Below, piece after piece: positions 8,041 through 16,959 of a DNA stretch of 53,577 nucleotides (positions are counted from its first letter, which is position 1; the number at the start of each line of letters is the position of its first letter). The notes under the pieces are model-generated. The model saw only the letters and a list, made by a program, of their open reading frames with translations, was not told the DNA's origin and searched no databases. Source of the stretch: CAZTZL01 sp964617625 (lineage in GTDB: Bacteria > Zhuqueibacterota > QNDG01 > DSAB01). The stretch covers positions 1 through 53,577 of the forward strand of contig CAZTZL010000014.1 of the NCBI GenBank assembly GCA_964617625.1, in the 5' to 3' direction. The translations under genes were made by a program, and so were the position numbers.

Positions 8041-9465
8041 TCAATCGTGTCGAAGTGCTCTGACAGGATCGATCCGGGCCGCTCTTGAGGCTGGATAGAG
8101 ACCGGCGATCAGGCTCACAAGAATGGAAAATGCAAGCGCGCCGAGGATGAGCCATAAAGGAATGTAAAAAAAGTCGATAAAAGGTGCCCCTTCTTTGGAC
8201 AGATAAAAATTGGCGACGAGATTGGCGATGCGTGTCACGATCCATCCGAGAAGGAGGCCGAATAATCCTCCAGCGATTCCAATGCATCCCGATTCGATCA
8301 GGAAGATTCCCTTTATTTCGGTTTCACTGCCGCCGATGGCCTTCATGATGCCGATTTCCCGGGTTCTTTCCAGGATGGACATGATCATCGTATTGATGAT
8401 GCCCAGTGCTGCTACGATGAGCGCGATGGTACCGATGGCTCCGAGCGCTGTATCGAGAATCAGGAATCCTCTTCTGATTTCTTTTAACTGGTCTGTAATT
8501 GAAACGACGCCGAATCCCATCGCTTCGATGGTTTCCCGAATGGGTTCCACGTCCTTGATCTTTTTGGCCCGGACATAAAGAGCGTTGTAGCTGTCGGGAT
8601 CATTTTTCGTTCCCAAAATCTCCCAGACGCTGGAGAAACTTAGATGGGGGATCTGCCGGGCCGTTTCAAGCGGAACGAGAACGTCCCCGGAGAATCTTCC
8701 TGTATCGTAAGGATTGGTTTTGGCATTAATTCCAACGATGGTCATTTTTTCTTTGGATTCACGAATCGGAGGATTGGAAAGACGGGTCATATATTGGAAT
8801 GGATTGCCGGATATTTTTTTCAGATCGATAACCGAAGTGGCGATTTCGATCTCACAGTTGAGCAGTGAATCCGAATCGATCGACCGGATACCCTTTATCG
8901 AATCTTCAAGAGAGATGGTTTTAAAATCCTCTGCATCTCTCAGACGAAGATCAAGTTTTTGCAGCGCTTTCTGTGTCAGGACGATTTCATTTTCCGCGTT
9001 ACCGCTGAAGAAAGTCCCGTATGCGAGATTTGAGAATGGACGATATTGTTTCATAGAAGCCGGCAGTCCCTGCAGTGTGATTTTGGCTGCTTTATTTCCA
9101 ATCCGGATTTTTGCCGGAAAGCGGATTTCGGGGAAAGCGATTTCCACACCAGGAATCGCCTGAATTTTTATCAGAGCGGAGTCGTTAAGAGAGGGAGGGC
9201 CTTTTACAAAATAGCCCGCGGTTTTTTCGAGATTTCCGTCCAATATCTGTTCCGTATCGATTTTTTGAGGCGACACATAGAGACTGGTAAAGAGATCATT
9301 CTCTTTGAAAACGGAGGTCACATTTTTCTGCAATCCCGTTCCGAACGAGACCATCGAGATTAGCGCGCCTATGCCGATGATGACACCGAGAGCTGTGAGC
9401 GAGGTCCGGAGCCGGGTCCGCCAGAGGTTGGAAAAGGCCATCTGTGTCAAATCACCGATTTTCAT
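8041..9465 (-). CDS. MacB/FtsX-type ABC transporter permease
   Basis: A 474-residue permease. It has an N-terminal transmembrane helix (LRTSLTALGVIIGIGALISM), a large periplasmic MacB-like core domain (residues about 50-330), then three helices of the FtsX domain with the conserved TREIGIMKAIGG cytoplasmic motif and a C-terminal GLYPASRAARIDPVRALRHD. This topology belongs to the lipoprotein-release/MacB superfamily of mechanotransmission transporters. The start at 9465 overlaps the stop of the ATPase gene in ATGA, so the pair is coupled. The frame is open much further upstream, antisense-free but overlapping the ATPase gene; that extension is not coding. No adaptor or TolC gene adjoins this copy, unlike the exporter at 33148-39166. 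Confidence 0.92.
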   Translation of the reverse strand: MKIGDLTQMAFSNLWRTRLRTSLTALGVIIGIGALISMVSFGTGLQKNVTSVFKENDLFTSLYVSPQKIDTEQILDGNLEKTAGYFVKGPPSLNDSALIKIQAIPGVEIAFPEIRFPAKIRIGNKAAKITLQGLPASMKQYRPFSNLAYGTFFSGNAENEIVLTQKALQKLDLRLRDAEDFKTISLEDSIKGIRSIDSDSLLNCEIEIATSVIDLKKISGNPFQYMTRLSNPPIRESKEKMTIVGINAKTNPYDTGRFSGDVLVPLETARQIPHLSFSSVWEILGTKNDPDSYNALYVRAKKIKDVEPIRETIEAMGFGVVSITDQLKEIRRGFLILDTALGAIGTIALIVAALGIINTMIMSILERTREIGIMKAIGGSETEIKGIFLIESGCIGIAGGLFGLLLGWIVTRIANLVANFYLSKEGAPFIDFFYIPLWLILGALAFSILVSLIAGLYPASRAARIDPVRALRHD

Positions 9466-10160
9466 GGAAAGTTCTCCAGTGACTCTTCCCTGTCTACTTT
9501 GCCGTCGAGCAGATGGATTATTCGATGCGAAACCTGATTTGCCAGTTCTTCTTCGTGTGTTACCATCAATACGGTTACTTTTTTCTCTTTGTTCAGCGTT
9601 TTTAAAAGTGAAACGATTTCCTTGGATGTTTGACTGTCCAGATTTCCGGTAGGTTCGTCGGCCAGAAGCATTACTGGTCGATTGGCGAGAGCGCGTGCAA
9701 TGGAGACCCGCTGGGCTTCTCCTCCGGAAAGTTCGCCGGGTTTGTGATCCAGACGCCGGGACAGGCCTACCCGATCGAGAAGTTCCGAAGCGATTTTTTT
9801 TCTCTGTTTTCTTGGTGTATCGGCAAAAGCGAGGGCCAGTATCACATTTTCCAGGGCGGTCCGGGACGGAATCAAATTGAAGGATTGAAAAATCATTCCC
9901 ACAGTATTCCGGCGGTGGTGGACGAGTTCGGCCCGGCTCATCCGGGTGAGGTCTTTGTCTCCGATGAATATTTGTCCGGATGTGGTTTGATCCAGACCCC
10001 CGATGAGGTTGAGCAATGTGGATTTGCCCGATCCTGAGGGGCCGACAATAGAAACAAAAGCCCCTCGATCGACGTCCAAACAAATGCCGCGAAGGGCCGG
10101 AATCTCGATTTTGCCTTTCTGGTATTGTTTGACAAGGGATTTGATTTGAACAATCTTCAA
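9462..10160 (-). CDS. ABC transporter ATP-binding protein, LolD/MacB type
   Basis: A 232-residue ATPase that energises the FtsX-type permease encoded directly downstream. Visible motifs are Walker A GPSGSGKST (40-48), Q-loop in MIFQSFNLIP, the signature LSGGEAQR, Walker B VMLLADEPTGNLD and the H-loop MVTHEEE. These place it in the MacB/LolD/FtsE branch. The stop overlaps the permease ATG by four bases. The 120-base divergent region to rarA (10161-10280) must hold its promoter. Possible roles are lipoprotein trafficking, antibiotic or peptide export, or cell-envelope signalling; sequence alone does not choose. Confidence 0.93.
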   Translation of the reverse strand: MKIVQIKSLVKQYQKGKIEIPALRGICLDVDRGAFVSIVGPSGSGKSTLLNLIGGLDQTTSGQIFIGDKDLTRMSRAELVHHRRNTVGMIFQSFNLIPSRTALENVILALAFADTPRKQRKKIASELLDRVGLSRRLDHKPGELSGGEAQRVSIARALANRPVMLLADEPTGNLDSQTSKEIVSLLKTLNKEKKVTVLMVTHEEELANQVSHRIIHLLDGKVDREESLENFP

Positions 10161-10245
10161 AGCTGTATCCGTTTGTGATAATATATGCTTTTACATACGG
10201 ATTTTGAACTGAAAAAGTTCACTTGTTAAGGAGAACCTTTACGTC

Positions 10246-10274
10246 TTGACATTAAGATCAATTACAGTTACATT
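10246..10274 (+). promoter_or_regulatory. Predicted rarA promoter
   Basis: TTGACA (10246-10251), a 17-base spacer and TACATT (10269-10274) form a good sigma-70-like promoter. The predicted start point about seven bases after the -10 box falls on or next to the rarA ATG at 10281. There is no ribosome binding site between them, so the message may be leaderless. Confidence 0.5.
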
Positions 10275-10280
10275 TAATTT

Positions 10281-11642
10281 ATGGATTTATTCGCTGAAAA
10301 ACAATCCCCTTCTGCATCAAAAAATCCTCCTCTGGCCGACAGGATGCGTCCCCAAAGACTGAAACATTTTGTCGGACAGGATCATCTTGTCGGACCCGAA
10401 AAAATCCTGACAAAAATCATCGAAGAGGACAATCCGGTTTCCATGATTTTCTGGGGGCCGCCCGGAACCGGCAAGACAACACTGGCCCGGATCATTGCCG
10501 GTGAGACCCATGCCGCGTTTTATTCAATCAGCGCGGTTACGGCCGGCGTAAAAGATGTTCGGAAAATCATCGACCAGGCCGTGGTCAATCAAAAAGGTCT
10601 CGGCAAAAAATCCATCCTCTTTATCGATGAAATTCACCGGTTCAATAAAGCGCAGCAGGATGCGCTGCTCCATTCGGTCGAGGACGGCACACTTGTTCTT
10701 ATCGGCGCCACCACGGAGAATCCTTCATTCGAAGTGATCTCGCCGCTGCTTTCACGGTGCCGTGTTCTGAGGTTGGAAAGCCTGACCGAAAAGGAGATTG
10801 AAACGATCATTGATCGCGCACTGGCCGAAGACCGGCAACTCAAGGAATCCCATATGGAAATGCCGGAGGATGTTAAAAAATATCTCATTCAACTTTCGAA
10901 CGGAGATGGCAGGATCGCGCTTAATACACTCGAGCTGTGCAGCCGGCTGGCTCCGGAGAAAAACGGGAAAAGAGGCGTCACCATCGAAATCGTTCAGGAA
11001 GCAATGCAGAAACGGACTCTGTTTTACGACAAGAAAGGGGATTTTCATTATGATACGATTTCAGCATTCATCAAATCTGTGCGCGGGTCAGATCCCGATG
11101 CAGCGGTTTACTGGCTGGCCCGGATGCTCGAATCCGGTGAGGATCCGCTCTTTATCGCACGCCGCCTGATCATTCTTGCTTCCGAAGATATCGGCAACGG
11201 AGACCCGCACGGACTGGTCATTGCCAACGCGGCGTTTCAGGCTGTGCATGCCGTGGGCATGCCGGAGGCCCGGATCATCCTTTCCCAGGCGACGACCTAT
11301 CTCGCTTCCGCGCCCAAGAGCAATGCGGCTTACGTGGCCATTTCCGAAGCAGGCGAAGAAGTCCGAAGCTCGCCGCCCGAGCCGGTTCCACTGCACCTTC
11401 GCAATGCTGTCACAAAGCTCATGAAAGAAATGGATTACGGGAAACAATACCAATATGCCCACAATTCCGAAAACGGATTTGTGGCGCAGGAGCATTTGCC
11501 TCCCCGTCTCAAGGATCGTATCTATTATCGCCCCAAAGAAATCGGGGAAGAAAAGAACATTAAAAAGCGGTTGGAAACGTGGTGGGCCAAGCGCCGCAAT
11601 CCGGAAAAACAAATACAAACCAAATCATCCAGAAATGAATGA
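10281..11642 (+). CDS. rarA: Replication-associated recombination protein A (AAA+ ATPase)
   Basis: A 453-residue clamp-loader-like AAA+ protein of the RarA/MgsA/WRNIP1 family, which acts at stalled replication forks. The family N-terminus (PLADRMRPQRLKHFVGQDHL) is present, with Walker A GPPGTGKT (59-66), Walker B and sensor region FIDEIHRFNKAQQD (114-127) and the sensor-1 segment GATTENPSFEV. The C-terminal oligomerisation domain (AAVYWLARMLESGEDPLFIARRL-like) is complete. No ribosome binding site is visible before the ATG; see the promoter at 10246-10274. The stop overlaps a possible start of the following ROK kinase gene. Confidence 0.96.
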   Translation: MDLFAEKQSPSASKNPPLADRMRPQRLKHFVGQDHLVGPEKILTKIIEEDNPVSMIFWGPPGTGKTTLARIIAGETHAAFYSISAVTAGVKDVRKIIDQAVVNQKGLGKKSILFIDEIHRFNKAQQDALLHSVEDGTLVLIGATTENPSFEVISPLLSRCRVLRLESLTEKEIETIIDRALAEDRQLKESHMEMPEDVKKYLIQLSNGDGRIALNTLELCSRLAPEKNGKRGVTIEIVQEAMQKRTLFYDKKGDFHYDTISAFIKSVRGSDPDAAVYWLARMLESGEDPLFIARRLIILASEDIGNGDPHGLVIANAAFQAVHAVGMPEARIILSQATTYLASAPKSNAAYVAISEAGEEVRSSPPEPVPLHLRNAVTKLMKEMDYGKQYQYAHNSENGFVAQEHLPPRLKDRIYYRPKEIGEEKNIKKRLETWWAKRRNPEKQIQTKSSRNE

Positions 11643-11650
11643 GGTTCTCA

Positions 11651-12610
11651 ATGAAGCAGACAGTTTTCGCCGGCGTGGATGTCGGCGGTACATTCGTTAA
11701 AATCGGACTGGTTACAAAAGAGGGGAAGATTCTCAATCAAACTCAAATCCCGACTCAGGCGGAAAGACCGGCAGCAGAGATGCTCAAGCGCACTGCGCAG
11801 ACGATTCGGGAACTTGTCGGTCAGCAGGGCGATTGCGAACTTGAAGGAACGGGCATTGGTACAGCCGGTTCGGTCAATGTGGAAAAGGGGATTCTCTATG
11901 AAGCGCCCAACATGCAGAAATGGAAGAATCAACCATTTGGTGAGATGCTTTCCGGTGAACTGGACGTTCCGGTTGTGGTGGATAATGACGCCAATGTGGC
12001 CGCCTGGGGCGAGTATGCTTATGGTGCCGGACAGGGAACAAAGTACATGCTGCTTGTCACCTTGGGAACGGGTGTAGGAGGCGGCCTGGTTTTGGACGGA
12101 AGGCCCTATCGAGGCGCAGTTGACGCTGGCGGAGAATTCGGACATACGCTGATCGACTATAACGGCTGGATGTGCAGCTGCGGGTGTAAGGGATGCGTGG
12201 AAGCGTATGTGGGCACCAAAGGTATTTTGCGACAGGTGCAGGAAGGTCTTCAAGCGAATCCCGATTCCATTCTGTCTAAAATGGATCCGGATAAAATAAT
12301 GCCGGTGGATGTAAGTCATGCAGCTGATCAGGGAGACAAACTCGCGCTCCACGTTCTCAAACAGACCGGAATTTATCTCGGATATGGTTTGGCCAACGCG
12401 GTTAATCTGCTTAATATTCAACGGGTCGTTGTCGGAGGGGGCGTGGCCAAAGCCGGAGACCGGATTCTTAAACCTGCACTCGAGACTATGAAGGCAAACA
12501 GTCTGCGAGTTCTTGCCGAGGCTGCGGATCTGGTTCCGGCGAAGTTGGGTAACAGTGCAGGATTGGTCGGCGCTGCGTGGCTCGCGGCGTTTGAGTCAGG
12601 AAAACTATAA
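11651..12610 (+). CDS. ROK-family glucokinase-like sugar kinase
   Basis: A 319-residue kinase of the ROK family, most like bacterial ATP-dependent glucokinases; it would phosphorylate glucose or a related hexose. The ATP-binding motif DVGGTFVKIGLV is at the N-terminus, the catalytic Asp lies in VVDNDANVAAWGE, and the ROK zinc motif CSCGCKGCVEAYVG is intact. I chose the ATG at 11651 because GAGG lies seven bases upstream. An in-frame ATG at 11639 overlaps the rarA stop (ATGA) and would add four residues. Coupling to rarA is likely either way. The substrate is inferred from family resemblance only. Confidence 0.92.
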   Translation: MKQTVFAGVDVGGTFVKIGLVTKEGKILNQTQIPTQAERPAAEMLKRTAQTIRELVGQQGDCELEGTGIGTAGSVNVEKGILYEAPNMQKWKNQPFGEMLSGELDVPVVVDNDANVAAWGEYAYGAGQGTKYMLLVTLGTGVGGGLVLDGRPYRGAVDAGGEFGHTLIDYNGWMCSCGCKGCVEAYVGTKGILRQVQEGLQANPDSILSKMDPDKIMPVDVSHAADQGDKLALHVLKQTGIYLGYGLANAVNLLNIQRVVVGGGVAKAGDRILKPALETMKANSLRVLAEAADLVPAKLGNSAGLVGAAWLAAFESGKL

Positions 12611-12680
12611 TCAGAGACTGGAGAACGGAAACCGAAGATCGGAAATCAGAAACGTTAAATTAGAAACTGACAATCCATGA
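12611..12680. repeat. Purine-rich degenerate repeat tract
   Basis: Between the ROK kinase and LptD-like genes is a tract built of irregular GGAAAtC/GAAAC-like units (gagactgg, gaacggaaacc, gatcggaaatcagaaac). It resembles the degenerate simple intergenic repeats common in environmental genomes. No coding or terminator signal is obvious in it. Confidence 0.4.
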
Positions 12681-12720
12681 GCGTTGAGCTTGGTTTGTAA
12701 TCCATATAAATTTTCTTCAT

Positions 12721-15378
12721 TTGGAATTTAAAGAATCATTGAATCCATTTCAAAAACATATTCTGTGTCTCGCCGGTTTTTTCATTCTTGTTTCATTTCA
12801 ATATTTGTTCGGTCAGACTGACACAACTGCTGTTGCCGATACAATTCGGACTAAAACTGAAATATCAAAACAGAAAAAAACGAAACAGGAATTAGAAGGC
12901 CCGATTCATTACGAAGCCCGGACCATCGAGAATTTTATCAGTGAAAAGAAAACCATTCTGACGGGGAAATCCAAAGTTGCCTATCAAAAAATGGTATTGA
13001 CCGCACATCGCATTACCGTGGATTGGGATCAGCGGCTTCTGCTTGCCGAAGGGATCATGGATACGGTGTGGATCAAAAATGAGGACGGTGATTCTATTCA
13101 GGTAGAACAACTTACGAATATTCCCGAATTTTCGGAATCCGGGGACGTGATGACCGGCGAAGTCATGGTCTATAATTTTGAAACGCGCAAGGGCCGCGTG
13201 GTCCGGGGAAGAACCGCCTACGAAGACGGTTTTTATTACGGAAACGTGCTTAAGATGGTCAAAGCGAAAACAATGAATGTCGGCGAAGCCGAATATACGA
13301 CCTGTGATAAAAAAGAAAATCCTCATTTTCACTTCTGGTCCAAGAAAATGAAAATTATAATCAATGACAAGGTAGTAATGAAACCGATTGTCATGTTCAT
13401 CGGGCATGTGCCGGTAGCCGCGCTTCCTTTCGGATACTTTCCCATTCAAAAAGGCCGGCATTCGGGTATTCTGATTCCCCGATACGGTTCGGGCACCTAT
13501 ACTCTTAATAATGTTGCGTATTCCAACCGGTATTTAAAAGGAATCGGCTATTACTGGGCGCCGAGTGATTACTTTGATTTCAAGGGTTCGTTCGATTATT
13601 TCGAAAAGAGCGGTACTCTTTTCAGGGGCAATCTGAGATATGCGGTCCGGTACAAACTCAGTGGAAGTATCTCCGGTTCCTGGACTCGGAAAAACTTCGA
13701 TATTTCCGGTGTGAAAGAAAGACGATGGGATCTGGTCGTAAACCATTTTCAGCAGATATCGCCAACAACCACTTTTTCTGTCAACGGAAAGTTTGTCAGT
13801 TCCGGCAATTTTTATAACGATTTAAGCACGAGCAGGGAATACCGGCTGAAGCGGGAAATACGGTCCAATGCCAAATTGAATAAAAAACTCGGTAGATCCG
13901 GGAAAATTGATGTTTATTTGAATCAGACACGCAATCTTGAAACGGACGATGTTTCGGAAGTGCTGCCTCAGATTACCATTTCCAACCAATGGAGCAATCT
14001 TCTGCCGAAACCCGGCAGCACCGGGAAAAAATCCTCAGAAAGCCACTGGTATGATGCCATCACCATGCCCTATTCATTCACTATTCAGGCACTCCAATCG
14101 AGGCAAAAAAGCAGCTACTCCAGCAATGATGTGGTTGAAAAGAGAAGGACAGCATGGGACAATTTGCTGAGTCTTTACAGTTCTCCAAAGTTATTTGGAT
14201 GGTTGACATTCAGTCCGAGGATCAGCTATCGTGAAACGTGGTACGACCGTCAAATGGAATATTCTCTCGATCCTGCAACCAATTCAATCAATGAACGGGA
14301 AAAGAAGGGATTCTTCGTGCTTCGCACATTCAGCAGTTCCTTGTCGATGAATACAAAGCTGTACGGTCTGTTCCGGTTTCCTTTTTTGAAAAATACCCAG
14401 TTTCGTCATGTCATGACACCCAGCATCAGTTTATCCTATCAGCCTGATTTCTCAAAAGAAAAATATGGATACTATCAGGCCGTTGAAGATACACTGGGCG
14501 TTGTTACGATGAAAGACCATTTTTCTGATCTTCTGTTTCGATCCACGCCCAGGGGGGAAAGCCAGTCATTGAGTGCTTCTTTAAGGAACCTCTTTCAAAT
14601 GAAAACGGGTGAAGAGGATAATATCAAGAAGTTCGATCTCTTTAACTGGGATCTTTCGACTTCCTATAACTGGAAGGCTGCACAATTTAAGTTAGGTGAT
14701 CTTTCATCCAGGCTGCAGGGCAGTCCCGGAAAAAGTCTCAGTCTCACTTTGAATACGACGTATTCGTTTTATCAGACCGATAAGAACGGAAATAAAGTGG
14801 ACCGGTTTTACGTGGATGACATCGACTGGAGTGACTGGAAAGACTGGTTCAGTCACCGATGGGGACGCCTCACCTATTTGGATGGAAGTGCCCAGATTCA
14901 TCTCAAAAGAGCAACAAAAACCGGAAAGGATAAAACGCCTGAATCCCCTGAAGATTTCGGGGCCGCACTGATTGGAACTGAAAATCTGGGAGATGTGCCG
15001 GGCGACCGGTTCGACATTGATGACGAGGTCTCGGGATTGGACATTCCCTGGGATTTGAGCCTCAATTTGAATTATACAGAAAACCGCCGTAATCCTCTGT
15101 ATGTTTCAAAAACATTCTGGAGCAATATCAACCTCGGTTTTAATCTCACGAAAAACTGGAAGATCACCTACCGGGCGCGGTTCGATCTGGTCGAAAAGGA
15201 ATTTGTCAGTCAGGATTTCGTTTTTTACCGCGACCTTCATTGCTGGGAAGCACGTTTTACCTGGACGCCCACGGGTTCGTATAAACGGTTTTTCTTCCGC
15301 ATTAATATCAAGTCTCCCATGTTGAAAGATCTCAAATACGAAAAGAGTACGAGCCAGCGGGGTTTGTACGGTTATTAA
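12721..15378 (+). CDS. LptD/OstA-like outer-membrane LPS assembly protein
   Basis: An 885-residue protein. After a signal segment (ILCLAGFFILVSFQYLFGQ) comes an OstA-like beta-jellyroll (residues about 60-200, including KTILTGKSKVAYQKMVLTAHRITVDW) and a long C-terminal beta-barrel. The end (FYRDLHCWEARFTWTPTGS, then INIKSPMLKDLKYEK) is the C-terminal signature of LptD-like proteins in Bacteroidota and relatives. It would insert lipopolysaccharide into the outer leaflet. The start is unusual. A TGA lies at 12685-12687 and no ATG or GTG follows before the signal peptide, so the TTG at 12721 (or the TTG at 12739) must serve, without a clear ribosome binding site. Confidence 0.88.
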   Translation: MEFKESLNPFQKHILCLAGFFILVSFQYLFGQTDTTAVADTIRTKTEISKQKKTKQELEGPIHYEARTIENFISEKKTILTGKSKVAYQKMVLTAHRITVDWDQRLLLAEGIMDTVWIKNEDGDSIQVEQLTNIPEFSESGDVMTGEVMVYNFETRKGRVVRGRTAYEDGFYYGNVLKMVKAKTMNVGEAEYTTCDKKENPHFHFWSKKMKIIINDKVVMKPIVMFIGHVPVAALPFGYFPIQKGRHSGILIPRYGSGTYTLNNVAYSNRYLKGIGYYWAPSDYFDFKGSFDYFEKSGTLFRGNLRYAVRYKLSGSISGSWTRKNFDISGVKERRWDLVVNHFQQISPTTTFSVNGKFVSSGNFYNDLSTSREYRLKREIRSNAKLNKKLGRSGKIDVYLNQTRNLETDDVSEVLPQITISNQWSNLLPKPGSTGKKSSESHWYDAITMPYSFTIQALQSRQKSSYSSNDVVEKRRTAWDNLLSLYSSPKLFGWLTFSPRISYRETWYDRQMEYSLDPATNSINEREKKGFFVLRTFSSSLSMNTKLYGLFRFPFLKNTQFRHVMTPSISLSYQPDFSKEKYGYYQAVEDTLGVVTMKDHFSDLLFRSTPRGESQSLSASLRNLFQMKTGEEDNIKKFDLFNWDLSTSYNWKAAQFKLGDLSSRLQGSPGKSLSLTLNTTYSFYQTDKNGNKVDRFYVDDIDWSDWKDWFSHRWGRLTYLDGSAQIHLKRATKTGKDKTPESPEDFGAALIGTENLGDVPGDRFDIDDEVSGLDIPWDLSLNLNYTENRRNPLYVSKTFWSNINLGFNLTKNWKITYRARFDLVEKEFVSQDFVFYRDLHCWEARFTWTPTGSYKRFFFRINIKSPMLKDLKYEKSTSQRGLYGY

Positions 15379-15404
15379 ACATTCCCTGTCAAACGGAGAA
15401 AGCC

Positions 15405-16652
15405 ATGCCGCGGATTATCGCTGATCTTCATATTCATTCCAAATACAGTCGGGCAACGAGTAAAGAAATGGATGTGGATGTACTCGACAGATGGGCCCGA
15501 ATCAAAGGGATCGATCTTCTTGGAACCGGAGATTTCACACATCCCGCCTATTTCGCCGAACTTCGTGAGAAGCTGGAACCCACCGGAACCGGTTTGTTCC
15601 GTTTAGTAGATCAGCCGGCTTCGGTTCATTTTATGCTGACGACCGAGGTAAACAACATCTATTCGGACAGAGGGAAAACACGGCGGGTACATATGCTGAT
15701 TTTTGTACCCTCGTTTCAAGTGGCCGAGAAAATCGCCGCTTCCTTTTCAGGCTGGGGCAAAATCGCGTCGGACGGGCGTCCTATCCTGAAAATTTCGGTC
15801 AAACAACTTGTTCAAATGGTTCTGGATATCTCTGATACGTGCATGCTGATACCGGCCCATATCTGGACGCCATGGTACTCTCTGCTTGGCAGCCAGTCGG
15901 GGTACGGTTCCATTGAGGAAGCCTTTGGTGAATGGACGCCCCATATCCGGGCCGTGGAGACCGGCCTCTCGTCTGATCCTGCCATGAACTGGCGCCTTTC
16001 CGGGCTGGATGATGTCACATTAATCTCCAACTCCGATGCCCATTCCCCTTCCAAACTTGGCAGGGAAGCCAACATTTTCGATTGTGAAATGGATTATCAG
16101 GTTATTACGGAAATCCTCCGCACGAAAGACCGGAGCCGGTTTTTAAAAACCATTGAATTTTTCCCCGAAGAAGGGAAATATCACTACGATGGTCATCGGA
16201 ACTGCGACGTGCTGTTTTCTCCGAAGGAAACAAAAAACCATCAGGGAGTTTGTCCGGTCTGCGGCAAGCCGGTCACGGTGGGTGTTATGAATCGTGTCGA
16301 TGCGCTGGCGGACCGTGCTGAAGGTTTTTCTCCCGATCAACCGATTCCATTCATCAGGATGGTCCCGCTTCAGGAGATTATTGCCGAGGCCCTCGGGATT
16401 GGGGCGGAAACAGCAACTGTTTATCGAGAGTACGAACAGCTTATCGAAATAGGGAAAAGCGAATTCCGTATCCTTTTGGATTTATCAAGCGAAGAACTGG
16501 CCATGTTTGTTCCCGAAAAAATTCTGGAAGGAATACTCAGGGTGCGGGAAGGGAATGTGTATATTCGACCCGGATATGACGGTCTATACGGCGAGGTAAA
16601 GATCTTTGGAAGGGGAAAAGGCAGTGAAGAATCGCAGATGGCGCTGTTTTAA
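15405..16652 (+). CDS. Endonuclease Q-like PHP-domain nuclease
   Basis: A 415-residue protein of the family that includes archaeal endonuclease Q, which cuts 5' of deaminated or abasic bases. The N-terminal PHP metallo-domain begins ADLHIHSKYSRATSK (H9, H11) with further ligands in GTGDFTHP (D43, H46), TTEVN, PAHIWTPW and SNSDAHSPSK. A Cys4 zinc finger follows (CDVLFSP and CPVCGK), then a helix-hairpin-like C-terminus (SSEELAMFVPEKILEGILRVREG). The order PHP, zinc finger, helical tail is that of EndoQ. It lies 26 bases after the LptD-like gene. A role in repair of deaminated DNA is inferred from the family. Confidence 0.88.
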   Translation: MPRIIADLHIHSKYSRATSKEMDVDVLDRWARIKGIDLLGTGDFTHPAYFAELREKLEPTGTGLFRLVDQPASVHFMLTTEVNNIYSDRGKTRRVHMLIFVPSFQVAEKIAASFSGWGKIASDGRPILKISVKQLVQMVLDISDTCMLIPAHIWTPWYSLLGSQSGYGSIEEAFGEWTPHIRAVETGLSSDPAMNWRLSGLDDVTLISNSDAHSPSKLGREANIFDCEMDYQVITEILRTKDRSRFLKTIEFFPEEGKYHYDGHRNCDVLFSPKETKNHQGVCPVCGKPVTVGVMNRVDALADRAEGFSPDQPIPFIRMVPLQEIIAEALGIGAETATVYREYEQLIEIGKSEFRILLDLSSEELAMFVPEKILEGILRVREGNVYIRPGYDGLYGEVKIFGRGKGSEESQMALF

Positions 16653-16959
16653 AGATTTTTGACAAAATTGATAAAAGACTTGATCTGTGATAAAATTTTA
16701 TTTAAATTAATGTTTGTATAAAGGTGAATAATTAAAGAGGCCGCTATATCGTAAACTTGGGAAGATCGAGAGAACACACGGACAATCCAATCTAGATTAT
16801 TTTCTACACAAATAAAGGTTTTCCAAACCGAACTCATTTTTTCTTATTTAACAATTATCATATCCTATCAATTCGTGCTTGAGTTAATGGTTGCTGTTTG
16901 ATTTTTCGGGTTGATTAAGATGATTTTGATCAATTACAATTTTTTCGGAGGAAGTTTTT
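16653..16959. other. Intergenic region before rho
   Basis: This 307-base AT-rich gap separates the endonuclease gene from rho. It contains TTGACA at 16659-16664 without a well-spaced -10 box, and a GGAGGA ribosome binding site just before the rho ATG. A 62-codon reverse frame here has no ribosome binding site and no recognisable product. A long rho leader used for autoregulation is possible, but I see no convincing structure. Confidence 0.5.

Noticed and set aside
8041..10083. A 680-codon minus-strand frame covering the permease and most of the ATPase gene
   Set aside because: The first 206 codons are an Arg/Ser/Thr-rich alternate frame of the ATPase gene. The permease begins at 9465 with an ATGA overlap and a normal membrane segment.
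16649..16837. A 62-codon minus-strand frame between the endonuclease gene and rho
   Set aside because: No ribosome binding site, no recognisable product and an AT-rich composition like the flanking gap.
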